Source: Knufia peltigerae
Lineage: Eukaryota > Ascomycota > Eurotiomycetes > Chaetothyriales > Trichomeriaceae
DNA length: 64,000 bases
Assembly (NCBI GenBank): GCA_030247855.1
Contig: JAPDRN010000050.1
Coordinates: 1-64,000, forward strand
Reading direction: 5' to 3'
Under the pieces are notes generated by a model. It was given only the letters and a program-made list of their open reading frames with translations, ran no database searches and had not been told where the DNA came from. How positions within the stretch are numbered: the stretch's first letter is position 1; each line of letters opens with the position of its first letter. Shown one piece after another: positions 32,117 to 43,649 of this stretch. The translations under genes were made by a program, and so were the position numbers.

Positions 32117-33610
32117 TCATCCAAACAGGGTGCGGTTAGCCTCGTCAACTATGACTCTTTCTCCCTGGGTCATGCCGGTTTTGATGTCCCATAACATCTT
32201 GCCCAAGCCCATAGCCCTCAATCCTTCTTCATTGACCTTCGCCCAATCTACAGCATCTTTGAAGCCGAGTTCCCCATCGCCACCCGCGCCCGGGAAGTCC
32301 GGCGGGGGACTATACCTCAACGCACTTGTACGCTGTCTGTCCAAGAACTCAATATTGGTTCGTGTCATAGCACAAGCAGGTATGTACAAGACACTGCTAT
32401 CTCCGGTTCCGTGGTGCTCCTTGTCTACTGCGTGAATCATATCGCAGTGCCATGCAACATAATCGCCCGGCTCGACTTGGGGCATACTGACCATGGTGGT
32501 CTCAAGGTCCAGGTCGGGATGCGTTTCCATGTTGTACTCTTGACATGCGCCAGGAACTGAATTGGGAAATGTCGCGTCCAGATTCATCTTGCCCGACGCT
32601 GGGTCAAAGAATGGCCTCATGATCAGGTAAGCCGTCGCATGTCTCACCAAAGGGCATACTTTGAGCGTGCCTTGTCCTGGTCCAGTCGACGACATACTCA
32701 ACCATCCTTGGAACAGGCGGAACATGCTGCATGCGCCGGCGCCATTGTACAAATCCATCCGCGCGTTGATCCGGTGGCGGGCGTCGTATGGATCATAGTT
32801 TTCCCAGTTACCGTCCAGGATGGTTTGATATACCCGGGAGTATTCTGGGTCTTCCCACCGCTCAAGACTGCCGCCGTCAGTGTGCGGGCCCAGTGCGAAT
32901 TTGGCATCACCTGGTTGTCGGATGCGAAAACGGTCGGCATAGGACAGAGGGTAAGTGGTTGAAATTTGTGATTTTGGATCGGACGAATGCCAGAAGGAAG
33001 CCAGGAATGACTGTGCTTTTAGCATGTTTGGATGCGCACGAGCTTGAACTTGTGATGGTGTCCAATATAACTCGTACACTGCCGGGCTGTCCGGCGGGAA
33101 GGCCTTGACCTTGGACTGATTGGCAGCGATATAGTCAAGGGCCTGCTGCTTCAACACCAATGCCTCGTCTCGGGGCAAGACGTTGCGAATGACTGCGGTG
33201 CCTCGATGGCGTATGGCTTCAATCTGATCACGAGTGACAGTGCCAGATGCGACCTTTTCGTAGTCGATGCTGGGTATGATCTGAATTGTTTGTGTCAGTC
33301 AATTCTCGACATATCTCGAGCATTATAGTTTGCTTTGACAAAATGGAGCGGTTTCCCATCCACCTACATTGCTGCCCTCTGACTTTATCTCTTCAATCTC
33401 CTTCTTGAGGCTGGCAAGGAGCCTTTGCCAGGATGCAGTGATTGCCTCTTCGTTACCCTTAATCAACGACTTTTTCAACTCACTAAACCGAGACGGTAGT
33501 GGATCAGCCTTTTTGCCAGACAGTGACGGGAAGACCGAACTGATGTCACCGGCCTCCTTGGTCAAGGTCGATGCTGCCCTGTGGGCAACGCCCGCGAGAA
33601 GTCGTTTCAT
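32117..33610 (-). CDS. DUF1479 protein, predicted Fe(II)/2-oxoglutarate oxygenase fold
   Basis: Two exons: 33610-33368 and 33280-32117, giving 468 codons. The intron (GTAGGT...ATTCAG) joins ...SEGSN to IIPSIDYEKV, and the sequence continues with GTVTRDQIEAIRHRGTAVIRNVLPRDE, the invariant opening of the DUF1479 family (bacterial YbiU and fungal homologues). A cupin-like core carries LGPHTDGGSLERWEDP (HxD) and a distal H in VAWHCDMIHAVD, consistent with an iron site, though the biochemical reaction of the family is unknown to me. The N-terminal MKRLLAGVAHRAAS could act as a mitochondrial presequence. It is divergent from the SDR gene with 779 nt between starts. Confidence 0.88.
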
Positions 33611-34389
33611 TCTAAGTGAGAAAAAAACAGTAGCCCTGTATGAGGACACTTGATTTTTCATGTGCTTCTCTCTCTCTGTCTTTCTCAAATTCTGTCTGGG
33701 AATCCTTTTGGATCTGCTCTCATTTATGCTCGTTCAGTTCCGACATCGAGTCCGGATAGTATTCCATTTTGGGGTTAGCAGGAAAGTGAGTGTTGCTGCG
33801 AGTGGCGATGTCCTGTGCTCCGCCGTATTATTTGACCAGTTGTATTTCTGCGGTCGATACCGATGATGGATGAGGAGACCCTGACGACGGGTGAACATGG
33901 GGGTGGATGGAGATAGATGGCCCGGAGTCCACGTACCTCGGCACCCAAGTTCGACACAACACCGAACGGGGTGAGGGGAGAGGATGAAGGCCAAGTTAAA
34001 AGTATATCACGTATATATGATTATATGGACTGGCTGACCTTCGGTCGTAAGTATACAAAGGAGGGTCAACAAGTCCTTTTGTTTCTCGGCGGAGGAAAAG
34101 CCATTTTGTTGCAGCAACCGTTTCCCAAAACAACGACCAGAAACGATCAATCAGGGTGCCAGTTGCGGTAATTTTGGTCTTTTGTGAAGAAGGAAGGCAG
34201 TAGATATACACTGAGTATCAGGACGGACGATCGATCGGTCAATCGATTACCACCTACCTTTACTCCTTTTCGAAACCTCGTCGCTGTCGGAAGGATCAGG
34301 ATCAGTATCAGTATTAGGATCTGTGCCCGTCACTCATCGACAGTGCCAGCACCAGCATCAGCCATTCAGACAAATTGGTCATCATAGCC
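33611..34389. promoter_or_regulatory. Divergent promoter region of the DUF1479 and SDR genes
   Basis: Head-to-head arrangement with 779 nt between the two ATGs. It contains CT-rich tracts (around 33663-33695) near the DUF1479 start and ATCAGGATCAGTATCAGTATTAGGATC short repeats at 34294-34321 near the SDR start. No specific operator is recognised. Confidence 0.4.
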
Positions 34390-35501
34390 ATGGCTCAACA
34401 GGTTCAAGGAAAGACTGCCATCGTGACAGGAGCCGGGTCAGGTAAAGTCACCCTCGCCTTTTTCAATCCCTCTCTTACCAGTAAACGCCACATCACAACA
34501 ACCACATTGTGCCCACCTTGAGTTGTTTCTTTCAGGTACAAAAAGTCAACTGACGGACTTTTCCTTGCCATCAACTAGGAATCAATCTCGAATTTGCTCG
34601 CTTGTTACTCCAAAACGGCGCGAATGTCGTCTTTGCCGACCTATCATTGCGACCCGAGGCGGAGGATTTGGTCAAGCAATACCCGAGCAAGGCCGTGTTC
34701 AAAAAGACCGACGTGACGTCGTGGACCGACCTGAATGAGATGTTCACCACGGCCGTGTCGAAGTTCGGCGGCGTCGACATCGCGTGTCCCGGAGCGGGTG
34801 TATTCGAACCTCCGTGGAGCTCCTTCTGGCACCCTCCCGGGTCGTCTCAATCCAGTGACGATCCTCTTGGTGGTCGGTACAAGCTCTTGGATATCAACCT
34901 CACCCACCCGATCCGAGTGACTCAGCTCGCCATCTCCCACTTTCTGGCCGCGTCGCCCCCCTCGAGCCCCTCGAACCCCAAATCCATAGTCCACATCGCC
35001 AGCATCGCCGGAGAGACAGTCGGGATAGGGTACCCTCTGTACCACGTGTCCAAACACGGCGTGCAGTCTTTGGTCAGGTCTTTGGAAAGTCTGGACGAGT
35101 CTCACGGGATCCGAGTGACTTGCGTCATGCCGGGAGTGGTCAAGACCCCTCTGTGGACCGATCACCCGGAGAAACTCAAGCTGGTGAAGCAGGAAGGGGA
35201 AGATGCCGACCACTGGGTGACCCCGGAAGAGGTCGCACAGGTCATGTTGGCTTGTGTCAAGGACGACAGGATCGACGAGAGTATAAGGGGTGGGACCGCC
35301 AACGGAAGTGCGAGCGGTGGTGGGATTGCGATCAAAGGAGGTTCTTGCCTCGAGGTTTTGGCAGGCTATGTGAGGGACGTACCTCTTTTGAACAACGTCG
35401 GACCTTATGCTTCGGGAGAACCGGGGGCGACGGTGCAAGGAGGGAAGAAATTGTTGGATGAGATTTATGGTGTGTTGAAGCCTGGTTGGGGAAAGTATTG
35501 A
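34390..35501 (+). CDS. Short-chain dehydrogenase/reductase
   Basis: Two exons: 34390-34441 and 34579-35501, giving 324 codons. The intron (137 nt, GTAAAG...AACTAG) falls within the nucleotide-binding loop; joining gives TGAGSGINLEFARLL. Classic SDR features follow: VVFADLS at the end of beta2 (Asp suggests NAD preference), a C-P-G-A-G version of the NNAG motif (ACPGAG), and the active-site triad Ser in HIASIAG with Tyr and Lys in YHVSKHG. The PGVVKTPLW loop is also present. The last glycine of TGxxxGxG is Asn (GIN) and NNAG is degenerate, so cofactor geometry may be altered. The closest impression is the 15-hydroxyprostaglandin-dehydrogenase-like group; the substrate is unknown. It may be co-regulated with the DUF1479 gene through the shared promoter. 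Confidence 0.88.
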
Positions 35502-35955
35502 TTGATAGATCGAGGTTGTAGATAGAAATGAGAAGAGATTCCGTTACGAGTACAGAACTGGCAGATAAGAAGTGATGATAAAGGACACAGGTTCAATTTA
35601 CGATGTTCTCAAGAAGTTAACAACAGTCGGTGACGCATGCAGTGGAACATTTCTTAGAGCATATGGAATGCCTGAATGATTGATGCTAAACTACCTTGGC
35701 TTAAGCACAAGGCTGAGGCTAGGAAGCGAGATTGGCTAAAAAACACCTACGTGTACCCGATACAGAGGATGCGGAGTAGATACTCTGGGTAGCACGGAGT
35801 ACCTAGGTAAGTACTCTGTGATACCTACAGCACCCAACAGGCCGACTGAGAAAGACATCAAGCCAATCTGTTGTCGTGTAATGAACGAACGACCAAGTCC
35901 AGAATTATCGTCTCAACGCCGATCATCGACCACCACTCCGGTAAATATTTTCACC

Positions 35956-36553
35956 ATGGCTCCAAATCTACACACTGAACCAACATCAGGCATGGATCGT
36001 ACACTCGAAGATGCCATCAAATCCGCGACAGAGTCACGAGTCAGGACCGTCTTGCTGAAGATATGTAACGAAAACCCCGTCTGTCGTGAAGCTGTCAGCA
36101 AGGAGCTCCTCCTCGTGACCACAGCGGAGGAGGGCGAGACAGTCAAGAACAAGAAACGAGTCCGCCAGGCCTACGAACTTTGTATTCATAGCGAAGAGGA
36201 ATACAACGTCGAAGAAAATGAACTGGAAGGCGACCTGTGCCAGTATCACCCGGGTCAGTTCAGCGTTGCGCTATATTCCACTCTGAAGCTTTGAGCGGAC
36301 ATCTCGGTCATAGGCACCTGCTGACTTTGCAATACGTGAACGTACAGGCAGCAGGGATTATGATTTCAACCACAGTAAATTTGACGATTTTGAACCGTGG
36401 AGGGATGGCGACCCAGAAGACTACGAGGACGATCCGGACTTTGCGGACGCGTTCAAGTGGGATTGTTGCGGTGGTAATGGGGTCACCGATGGTTGCGTAG
36501 TGACGAAACATCAACCGGACGAGACGAAGAAGACCAAGCTTATGCGAGTCTGA
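35956..36553 (+). CDS. Small acidic Cys-containing fungal protein of unknown function
   Basis: Two exons: 35956-36253 and 36348-36553, giving 167 codons. The intron joins LCQYHPG to SRDYDFNHSKFDDFEPW. The spliced protein has an N-terminal helical half with CREAV and an acidic EEEYNVEENELEGD. The C-terminal half holds C-x-YHPG, WDCCGGNGVTDGC and a final KHQ. The spacing C..H...CC..G...GC..H suggests a small metal-binding or disulfide module. I recall similar YHPG/WDCC proteins as common uncharacterised genes in Pezizomycotina. The ATG at 35956 is preferred to 35881 because it precedes the conserved-looking part. No function can be offered. Confidence 0.7.
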
Positions 36554-36795
36554 AGAAGGAAATCTCAGATGTCTGAAATTGTATCTCGTTGGCTTTGGAG
36601 TGGTCGATACCCAATGACGGTCGGTAAGGCATCGATACATCCAAGTTTGTATGCCATCAATGGTCTCGCTTCGTAAACCAAAAGTGGACTGCCACGTCGT
36701 TGAACATGACCAACTAAGTATATAGTGGGACATGGTTGAGCTGGGAGTAGTCCTCGGAGCAGCATAGCAAACGTCAATACTTTTTGAAAAGCATC

Positions 36796-38332
36796 ATGCG
36801 AGAGTTTATCATTTTCGCGGATCAAAGTGCTAACAGCCATGCTACGCTGCACGAGGCATGCAGAAGGCGTGACAATGTTCATATCCAGGACTTTCTGCAT
36901 CAAGCGACTGAGGCGCTGAAGGGAGAAGCTGATTGCAAATCGCAAATGTTCACTGACAACATCGGACACTTCTCGCCGGAACAGCTCATTCAAGAGTATA
37001 CCATACTGTCTCCTTCGAATGCCGCCTTCGAATGCGCACTTTTGTGCATGTCGCAGTTTGCCCATTTTATTAGGTTCGTGATTCTGACAAAGTTGAGTGC
37101 AAAGCTGCTAACCACTGTCAAGCATATATGGAGATAGGTCACCTGCCTATCCTCGGCAGACCCCAGAAACGTGCCTTGCAGGAATCGGCCTTGGCCTCCT
37201 CGTTGCAAACGCCGTTGCCTCAGCTGATTCATTGCCTGCACTGATACCACTCGCCGTGGAATCTGTCTTGGTGGCTTTTCGATTGGGATCGTACTTACAA
37301 CATGCTGCCCTTCAGCTGGGATGCGACGCTCTTGGCAAGCATTGGTCAAAGATGTTTCACCAGGACGAGGTCATTGTCCAACATGCAATGAACAGGTTCC
37401 ACCAGCAAGAAAATGTCCAGCCATGCTCAAAAATAAGACTAAGCATGGTGACATTGGAATATGTCATGGTTTCAGGTCCTGCATCGGTTCTAGCCGAGTT
37501 CTCGAAACACCTGCCTTCTGATGAGTCAAACAAGCGGAGTTCTGGGGAGTCTTATGAAGCGCACCAGCTAATGCACCTCATACCACCGTCAAGTATCGAC
37601 ACCCACGTTCTTTGTTCCTCCACAAAGACACATTTCGACGCGTTTGAACCCTGCATGCCGTTTTTCAGCGGGTCAAGCACCAAGCCCTTGGCTGGAATAA
37701 CACCTTTTGAAAGTCTTCGAAGCGCTGTTCAAGAAATCACAACTTCGACCTCGAGATGGACAGAGCTCTTCGAAGGTCGATTTCCAAGTTGGCGGCAAAC
37801 GCTTAGAGTGGTGACTCCAGGGTCAATACTTCGAGGTAGTAGCGTATTTGAAGAACTTGCTTCCAGGAAGTTTGACATCGCATATGAGGATCTGTCAGAC
37901 TGGGTCTCATCGGACCACCAGCAGCAGTCTTTAAATGTGTTGTCGGTTGAGTGCGCCAGGCATTTTGCCGAGCTAAAAGTCCCACCATCGGTGCCTCGAA
38001 CACCCAGGTCCTCAAAAGCTCACAGTCCTGGAACAAAATTAAACCTGCCCTTACGTCCTGCCATATTCAGGCTCGACTCCGGTTACGCCTCCGAGGATGA
38101 ACGGCCTGGCCAAAAGATTTTTGGGACAGAGACAACTGGTCTGGACAGGTTCATCTCGCTGGGCAATAAGCAAGAAGGATTCTTGAGGATAGAAGGAGCC
38201 CTAGAGGCAGTTGCAGGAGACGCGATGCTTGGTGTCGATGCCTATATAGAGCTATCTAACACAGTCCACGACAAATGTACCTGTTGTATGACTGAATGGT
38301 TTCCGAATTGTAGCTATCATGATGGACTCTGA
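36796..38332 (+). CDS. Orphan SAT (starter acyltransferase) domain protein, active Cys replaced by Gly
   Basis: Two exons: 36796-37073 and 37123-38332, giving 495 codons. The 49-nt intron (GTTCGT...GTCAAG) joins AHFIS to IYGDRSPAYPRQTPETC. The sequence follows the N-terminal SAT domain of non-reducing polyketide synthases: REFIIFADQS at the start, FLHQATEALKGEA, CMSQFAHFI, then PALIPLAVESVLVAFRLG, VMVSGPASVLAEF and MPFFSGSSTKPLAG. The nucleophile motif GxCxG reads G113-I-G115-L-G117, so the Cys is missing. No ketosynthase follows: after about residue 330 there is a 165-residue Ser/Pro-rich tail ending in a stop, and the next gene is RAD1. It is either a decayed PKS front end or a free-standing SAT-like protein. 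The frame is intact, which argues against recent death. Confidence 0.75.
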
Positions 38333-38650
38333 AGCACGGTGCAGGACATTGGTACGAAGGTTTGCAGCGCCAAGCGACGGGACCATGACACTCAGTCATA
38401 GAACTCTACTGATAAGGGTTCATGATAATATGGGAAAGCGTAAAAGACATATTGTTGTTCAAGGTATCGAGTGATGAAGATTTGAGCGCCAGGTCGATTC
38501 ACAACTGAGAGTAACAGAGTAGTGTATATGTGCTTCACCGTATCTCCTATCTGGAGAAGCATAGGGTAGAACGCGCACAAAATCTATCTTGACAATGACG
38601 CCTGTTCACATCGAACGCTCAGCGAGAATCTTGGATAACAATATGTGATC

Positions 38651-41611
38651 ATGCCGGCGGCAACATCTCAGCCGCCGGTGAAGCTCTCGCTGCCTCTGGT
38701 AAGTGATAACGAGCCCTGCCTTGAGCGGACTTTTCATCTCAAGCGATTCTTTCTACGCGCTATATGATCGCCATCCCACTGCTGGTATCAACTGGCCTCG
38801 ACTTACGCTGACTTATTCCAATAGCAATTTCAGCAGGAAATCTTCCAGCTTCTACGCGCCGAGGATGTCCTAGTGATACTTGCTCGTGGCTTAGGCCTGC
38901 TCAAGATTGTCACGAATCTGCTTCACTCATACGATGCCGCGGGCAATTCCCTCGTCATCATTGTTGGAGCAGAGGATCGCGAGAATGAATGGATCGGAGA
39001 AGCTCTCGCAGAGCATTATGCCGTCTCTCGTTCTCCTCTCGCAAAAGGCCTCCGTGTTATCAACACCGACAAGGCGACTGTGGCGACTCGCGAGAAGATT
39101 TACTCGGAAGGAGGAATTGTATCCGTCACCAGCCGGATTCTCATCGTCGACTTACTATCAAAACTCTTAGATCCCGAGACTGTGACCGGTCTGATTGTAT
39201 TGCACGCGGAAAAGGCCATTGCCACCACTACTGAAGCATTCATCGCGCGCATCTTTCGACAACACAACAAGATTGGGTTTCTCAAAGCTTTCAGCGACTC
39301 CCCAGAACCTCTCACATCTTCTTATGCGCCCTTGTCGACTATGATGAGGAATCTTTTCTTACGAAAACCGTCGTTATGGCCACGCTTCCATGTGTCGATC
39401 GCACAAAGCCTGGAAGGAAAGAAGAAGGCCGATGTGATTGAACTGGAAATACCAATGACAGATTCAATGCGAGCCATCCAGAATGCTGTGATGGAATGCG
39501 TAGAGATGAGCATCTCAGAGCTCAAAAAAGCCAATCCTGGATTGGAAATGGATGACTGGACGCCTGATTCTGCTCTGCACCAGAATTTTGATGCTATTGT
39601 CCGGCGACAACTCGACCCAGTGTGGCATCGAGTCAGCTGGCGTACAAAACAAATCGCAAATGATCTGACAGTCTTGCGATCAGTCCTGCATTCTCTCCTC
39701 AGCTACGATTCCGTCTCTCTTCTCAAGTATTTGGACACCGTACTCGCGACACATTCACCTCCCCCAGGCTCTACAAGACAGGATCAATCCCCTTGGCTTT
39801 TTTCTGATGCTGCATCTACTATTTTCCAATCAGCCAAAGATCGAGTCTACAAGGGCAAGGTTGAAGACAACAATGCACTGCCGACTTCGAAACTGCCAGA
39901 CTCACTGAGTCCGGTATTGGAGGAACAGCCTAAATGGACCGTGTTGGCAGAAATCTTACGAGAGATCGAGGTTGATGCGTATCTCAATCCTAGATTAAGG
40001 GATGACTCTAACGATACCATTCTCATCATGTGCAATGATCAGCGAACCTGTCGCCAAGTCAAAGAATATCTTCAAACAATGCACGTCAAGCCGTTAGCAC
40101 AAGACATGGCCGAAGGTCAAGCACCACATGAGATAGAAGCTGAGGAAGAACGAGGCTCTGCCGAATTCATGATGAGAAGAAAGCTAAGAGAATATCTGGG
40201 TTGGAGAAAGACTTTTGCTCAAGTCAGCGCTTCTTTGTTCGAGGAGAACCAAAAATCCCTGAATGATATCAAAGGAACTACTGCGGCGTCGCGTTTGAAC
40301 AGCAAAGCGGCCGTGAACAAGCGTAGACGCGTCCGCGGTGGTGGCGGCGGCGGTTTGGGTCTGACACGGAGTGCCAACGGTGCCGTGGCTGTTTCAGAAG
40401 ATAAAGCTGCGCAGGTTGCTGGTCTGCTTGCCGAGCTGCGACCGACCGAGTCAGAAGCTGGCCAAAAGGAGGATATCATTGTTGACAATCTGAATGACGC
40501 AGGGGAAGATTTCTTCGAGCTGTACGAACCTGACGATCAGATTGTGGTGCATCCGTATGATGGTGACCAAGACGACCAACTTCTCGAAGAGCTTCGTCCG
40601 AGGTATATCATCATGTACTCACCAGCACCAGACTTCATTCGCAGAGTCGAAGTCTACCGATCGAGTCATTCAGACAGAAGCGTCCGTGCATATTTCATGT
40701 ACTACGGTGGCAGTGTGGAAGAACAACGGTATCTATCTGCTGTGAGACGCGAGAAGGATGCCTTTACCAAATTGATCAGGGAACGTGGTACCATGGCGGT
40801 CACAATGACGGATGCGAATGTCGATCCGCAGGAAGCTTTCCTCCGCACTGTTAATACTCGCATCGCTGGAGGTGGACGACTTGCAGCAACTGCCGCTCCT
40901 CCGACGGTAGTGGTTGATGTTCGGGAATTTCGATCAGCCCTGCCTAGTTTATTGCATGGTCAAAGCATGGCCGTCGTTCCTTGCCAACTCACAGTCGGCG
41001 ACTATGTATTGTCACCAAACATCTGTGTCGAGAGAAAATCAATACCTGATCTCATCGGCTCTTTCAAGAACGGACGGCTTTTCAACCAAGCCGAAACCAT
41101 GCTGCAACATTACAAGTATCCGTTCTTGTTGATCGAGTTTGACGCGAACAAGTCATTTACGCTTGATCCCTTTGCAGATTTGACCTCCGTTGCAACCCTC
41201 AAGACGCCAGATTCCGAGACCAAAGACCTACAATCGAAGTTGGTTCTACTCACACTTGCATTTCCGAGGCTGAAGGTAATTTGGTCATCTTCGCCATACC
41301 AGACGGCGGAAATCTTTGAAGAACTCAAGAAGCAGCAAGAGGAACCCGATCCCTTGAAGGCGGTGCAAATCGGTTTGGCGGAAGGTGAGGATCCAGATGA
41401 GAAGACTTTCAACACTGGACCTCAAGAGCTCCTTAGGACAATCCCTGGTATATCGGCCAAGAATGCCAGCAGACTATACCTCGAGACGAAGAACGTTCTT
41501 GAAGTGGCGAACATGAGTCTGGAGGAACTGGATCCTTTGGTCGGCAGAGAGTCTGGGAGACAAATCGTCAGATTCTTTACGAGAAGTGTTTTCGACGACG
41601 AAGATCAATAA
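38651..41611 (+). CDS. rad1: RAD1/XPF structure-specific endonuclease subunit
   Basis: Two exons: 38651-38698 and 38825-41611, giving 944 codons. The first exon encodes only MPAATSQPPVKLSLPL and splices in phase to QFQQEIFQLLRAEDVLVI. Residues about 20-650 are the helicase-like domain that has lost its ATPase motifs, as in all XPF proteins. The ERCC4 nuclease follows (VVVDVREFRSALPSLL, GDYVLSPNICVERKSIPDL near residue 750, with the ERKxxxD catalytic signature), and a C-terminal tandem helix-hairpin-helix (LLRTIPGISAKNASRLY). With ERCC1/Rad10 it cuts 5' of lesions in nucleotide excision repair and in single-strand annealing. A Gly-rich basic insert RRRVRGGGGGGLG near residue 500 resembles a nuclear-localisation stretch. 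It is complete and highly conserved. Confidence 0.97.
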
Positions 41612-42340
41612 CAGCATAGAATCAGACAGGGGACTTAGATTGCCCCATCAGACTAAAGAAAACACACCAAGTTCAATTGTACGACTCGTTCAAGACCTAA
41701 AGATACGTTCACGGGCATATGCTGGATGCTCATCAAGTTCCTGGTCTGCGATAGGATGCTGCCACCAGAGCTGCCTACCTAACGACAATCTGTCACTCAC
41801 TGCAGGGAAAACGAGGGCCGTCGACTCTTCTTCCTTCGAGGTCAGCCTTGTTGGGCATTAATTGATCGTCTCGGCCGCTCGCTCGCCTTGGCAAGTGCGT
41901 ATTGGATGAACCTCTCTCGCTTAGCAGCACAATCACAGAAACCGTCGAGCCCAACACATTCTATCAGCTACAATTTGGATCTGCACGTCCATGATTGTAC
42001 TCGTACAGGCAAGGACAAGGGTAAGGGTACCATTGGCAATGCAACGCTAGCGGCAGACGAAGACACCCATCGCTACTCGTGCATGGAGGATGACTTTTAT
42101 CATCGACAGCCTGATCGCGTGGTTTTGAAAAGTAACCAACCTTACGATTCTCAGACGAAGGACAAGATCAGAGATCGTTGTCCTCCTTTACAGAGAGTGC
42201 CATAACAAAAATCAACTATACAAAAAGCATCAAGCTCAACGAAGTGTTTAAATTGTACGGACTCGATTGATTTTTGCGTCAGCCCTATCGGCCCACTTCC
42301 CTCTGTGTTTTTGAACCGAAAGACCCTCGTCTACCGTGCC
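41612..42340. other. Intergenic, no gene seen
   Basis: Downstream of RAD1 and upstream of the secreted Cys-rich protein. Two 90-105-codon frames here have no family character. Confidence 0.55.
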
Positions 42341-43087
42341 ATGATGGGTTTGGTTCTGCTGTTGTACTCTTCGATCATCTGTGTCGCTTCCGCCGAACTG
42401 ACTCCTACTCCTCGTTCATACATTGCACTCGAAGCGGGGACTTTGCCTTTTGGATTTTCGAATGGCGCATCATCGTCACCGTCATCGTCGCCCCTTGTTG
42501 ATCTTTTGGATCCAATTCGTTCTCCATTGAAACGTCAAGATTGCACAGGAACGTTATGTGCAGGTATGCTGGACTTTTCTTTTCCTCACTCGAGACCTAC
42601 ACTGTTCTTGTTTCCGGTTCTCGAGATGCCATTGTCCCTTCGATATCGATGTCGGCATGGATACTGATGGTCATGCTAATGCTGACGTGACCACAAAAGA
42701 TGGATGCCACATCCACCCCGACGACGTCTGCTGCCCCAACGGCGCCGGCGCGTGCCTCTCTGGCAATGGATGCTGTGCCGGGCTGGGCTGCGTCCCACTG
42801 GACGGGAGTGTCTGTTGTTCTGACGGGTCTCATTGTCAGCCCGGTCGAGTCTGTGCAGAGTATCAGGGCGAAGCGGTCTGTTGCGTCGACGAGTCTTGTA
42901 CGGAAATCGAACAGAGTGATGGAACTTCCTCGACCACGATTGCCATTACGAACGAGAACGGTACGGTGACGGCGACGGCGACGGCGACGGCGACAGTAAA
43001 AGGAACGGGTGTTGTAGGTTCAGTGCCTGCTCTGACGATGACCACAACAGGAGCGCCGTACTCGAATAATACTACCTCCTCCACCAT

Positions 43088-43118
<31 letters not shown>

Positions 43119-43649
43119 TCTATCAGCAGTACCGCCAGCGACAGTGATACTGTCGGTGAAAGTGGCAGTCAAGTCTCGTCATCAACTTTAGAACCATCTA
43201 CTGCTATTGTAACCGAAACATTGACTGCCACTGAATCGGTAGGCGTTTCTGTCGTTTCTGGATCTGTATCTGTGCCTGGATCTGAAAACACATATACGAA
43301 CACATACACACCACCACCACCACTCCCGCCAACAACCACGTCGACACAAAGTGGAAGCGAAGGTACACCGAGTCTGAGTGTCGTTATTGTCACGACCCAA
43401 GTTTCGGTGTCGGCGACGTACGTTTATAGTCACACCACGTTGACTTCGGGTACGACGACAATAACGAGCGTGCAGACCGGGGTGGGTAGCGCAGTGCCAT
43501 CATTCGCTACGGGTTCGGGTGCCTTAAAGACAAAGAAGAAGACGACGATGATGGTACAGAAATCCATTCTACCGAAACAAGTACCTCAGTGGTTGGGGTC
43601 GGCTGGTGTTGCGGTGATGTTGATGTTGTCGTTGTTGCATATCATGTGA
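42341..43649 (+). CDS. Secreted Cys-rich, Ser/Thr-rich cell-surface protein
   Basis: Two exons: 42341-42563 and 42700-43649, giving 390 codons. Start is the ATG at 42341, followed by a signal peptide (GLVLLLYSSIICVASA). A KR site (PLKRQDC, about residue 65) may be a Kex2 cut. The mature N-terminal part, residues about 70-140, holds about sixteen cysteines in CC-doublet spacing (DDVCCPNG, GNGCCAG, GSVCCSDG, AVCCVDESC), a knot-like fungal module. A long Ser/Thr/Val low-complexity stalk follows, probably heavily O-glycosylated. A C-terminal hydrophobic segment (WLGSAGVAVMLMLSLLHIM) suggests GPI addition or membrane anchoring. Likely a wall or surface protein; no enzymatic function is indicated. 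Confidence 0.82.
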
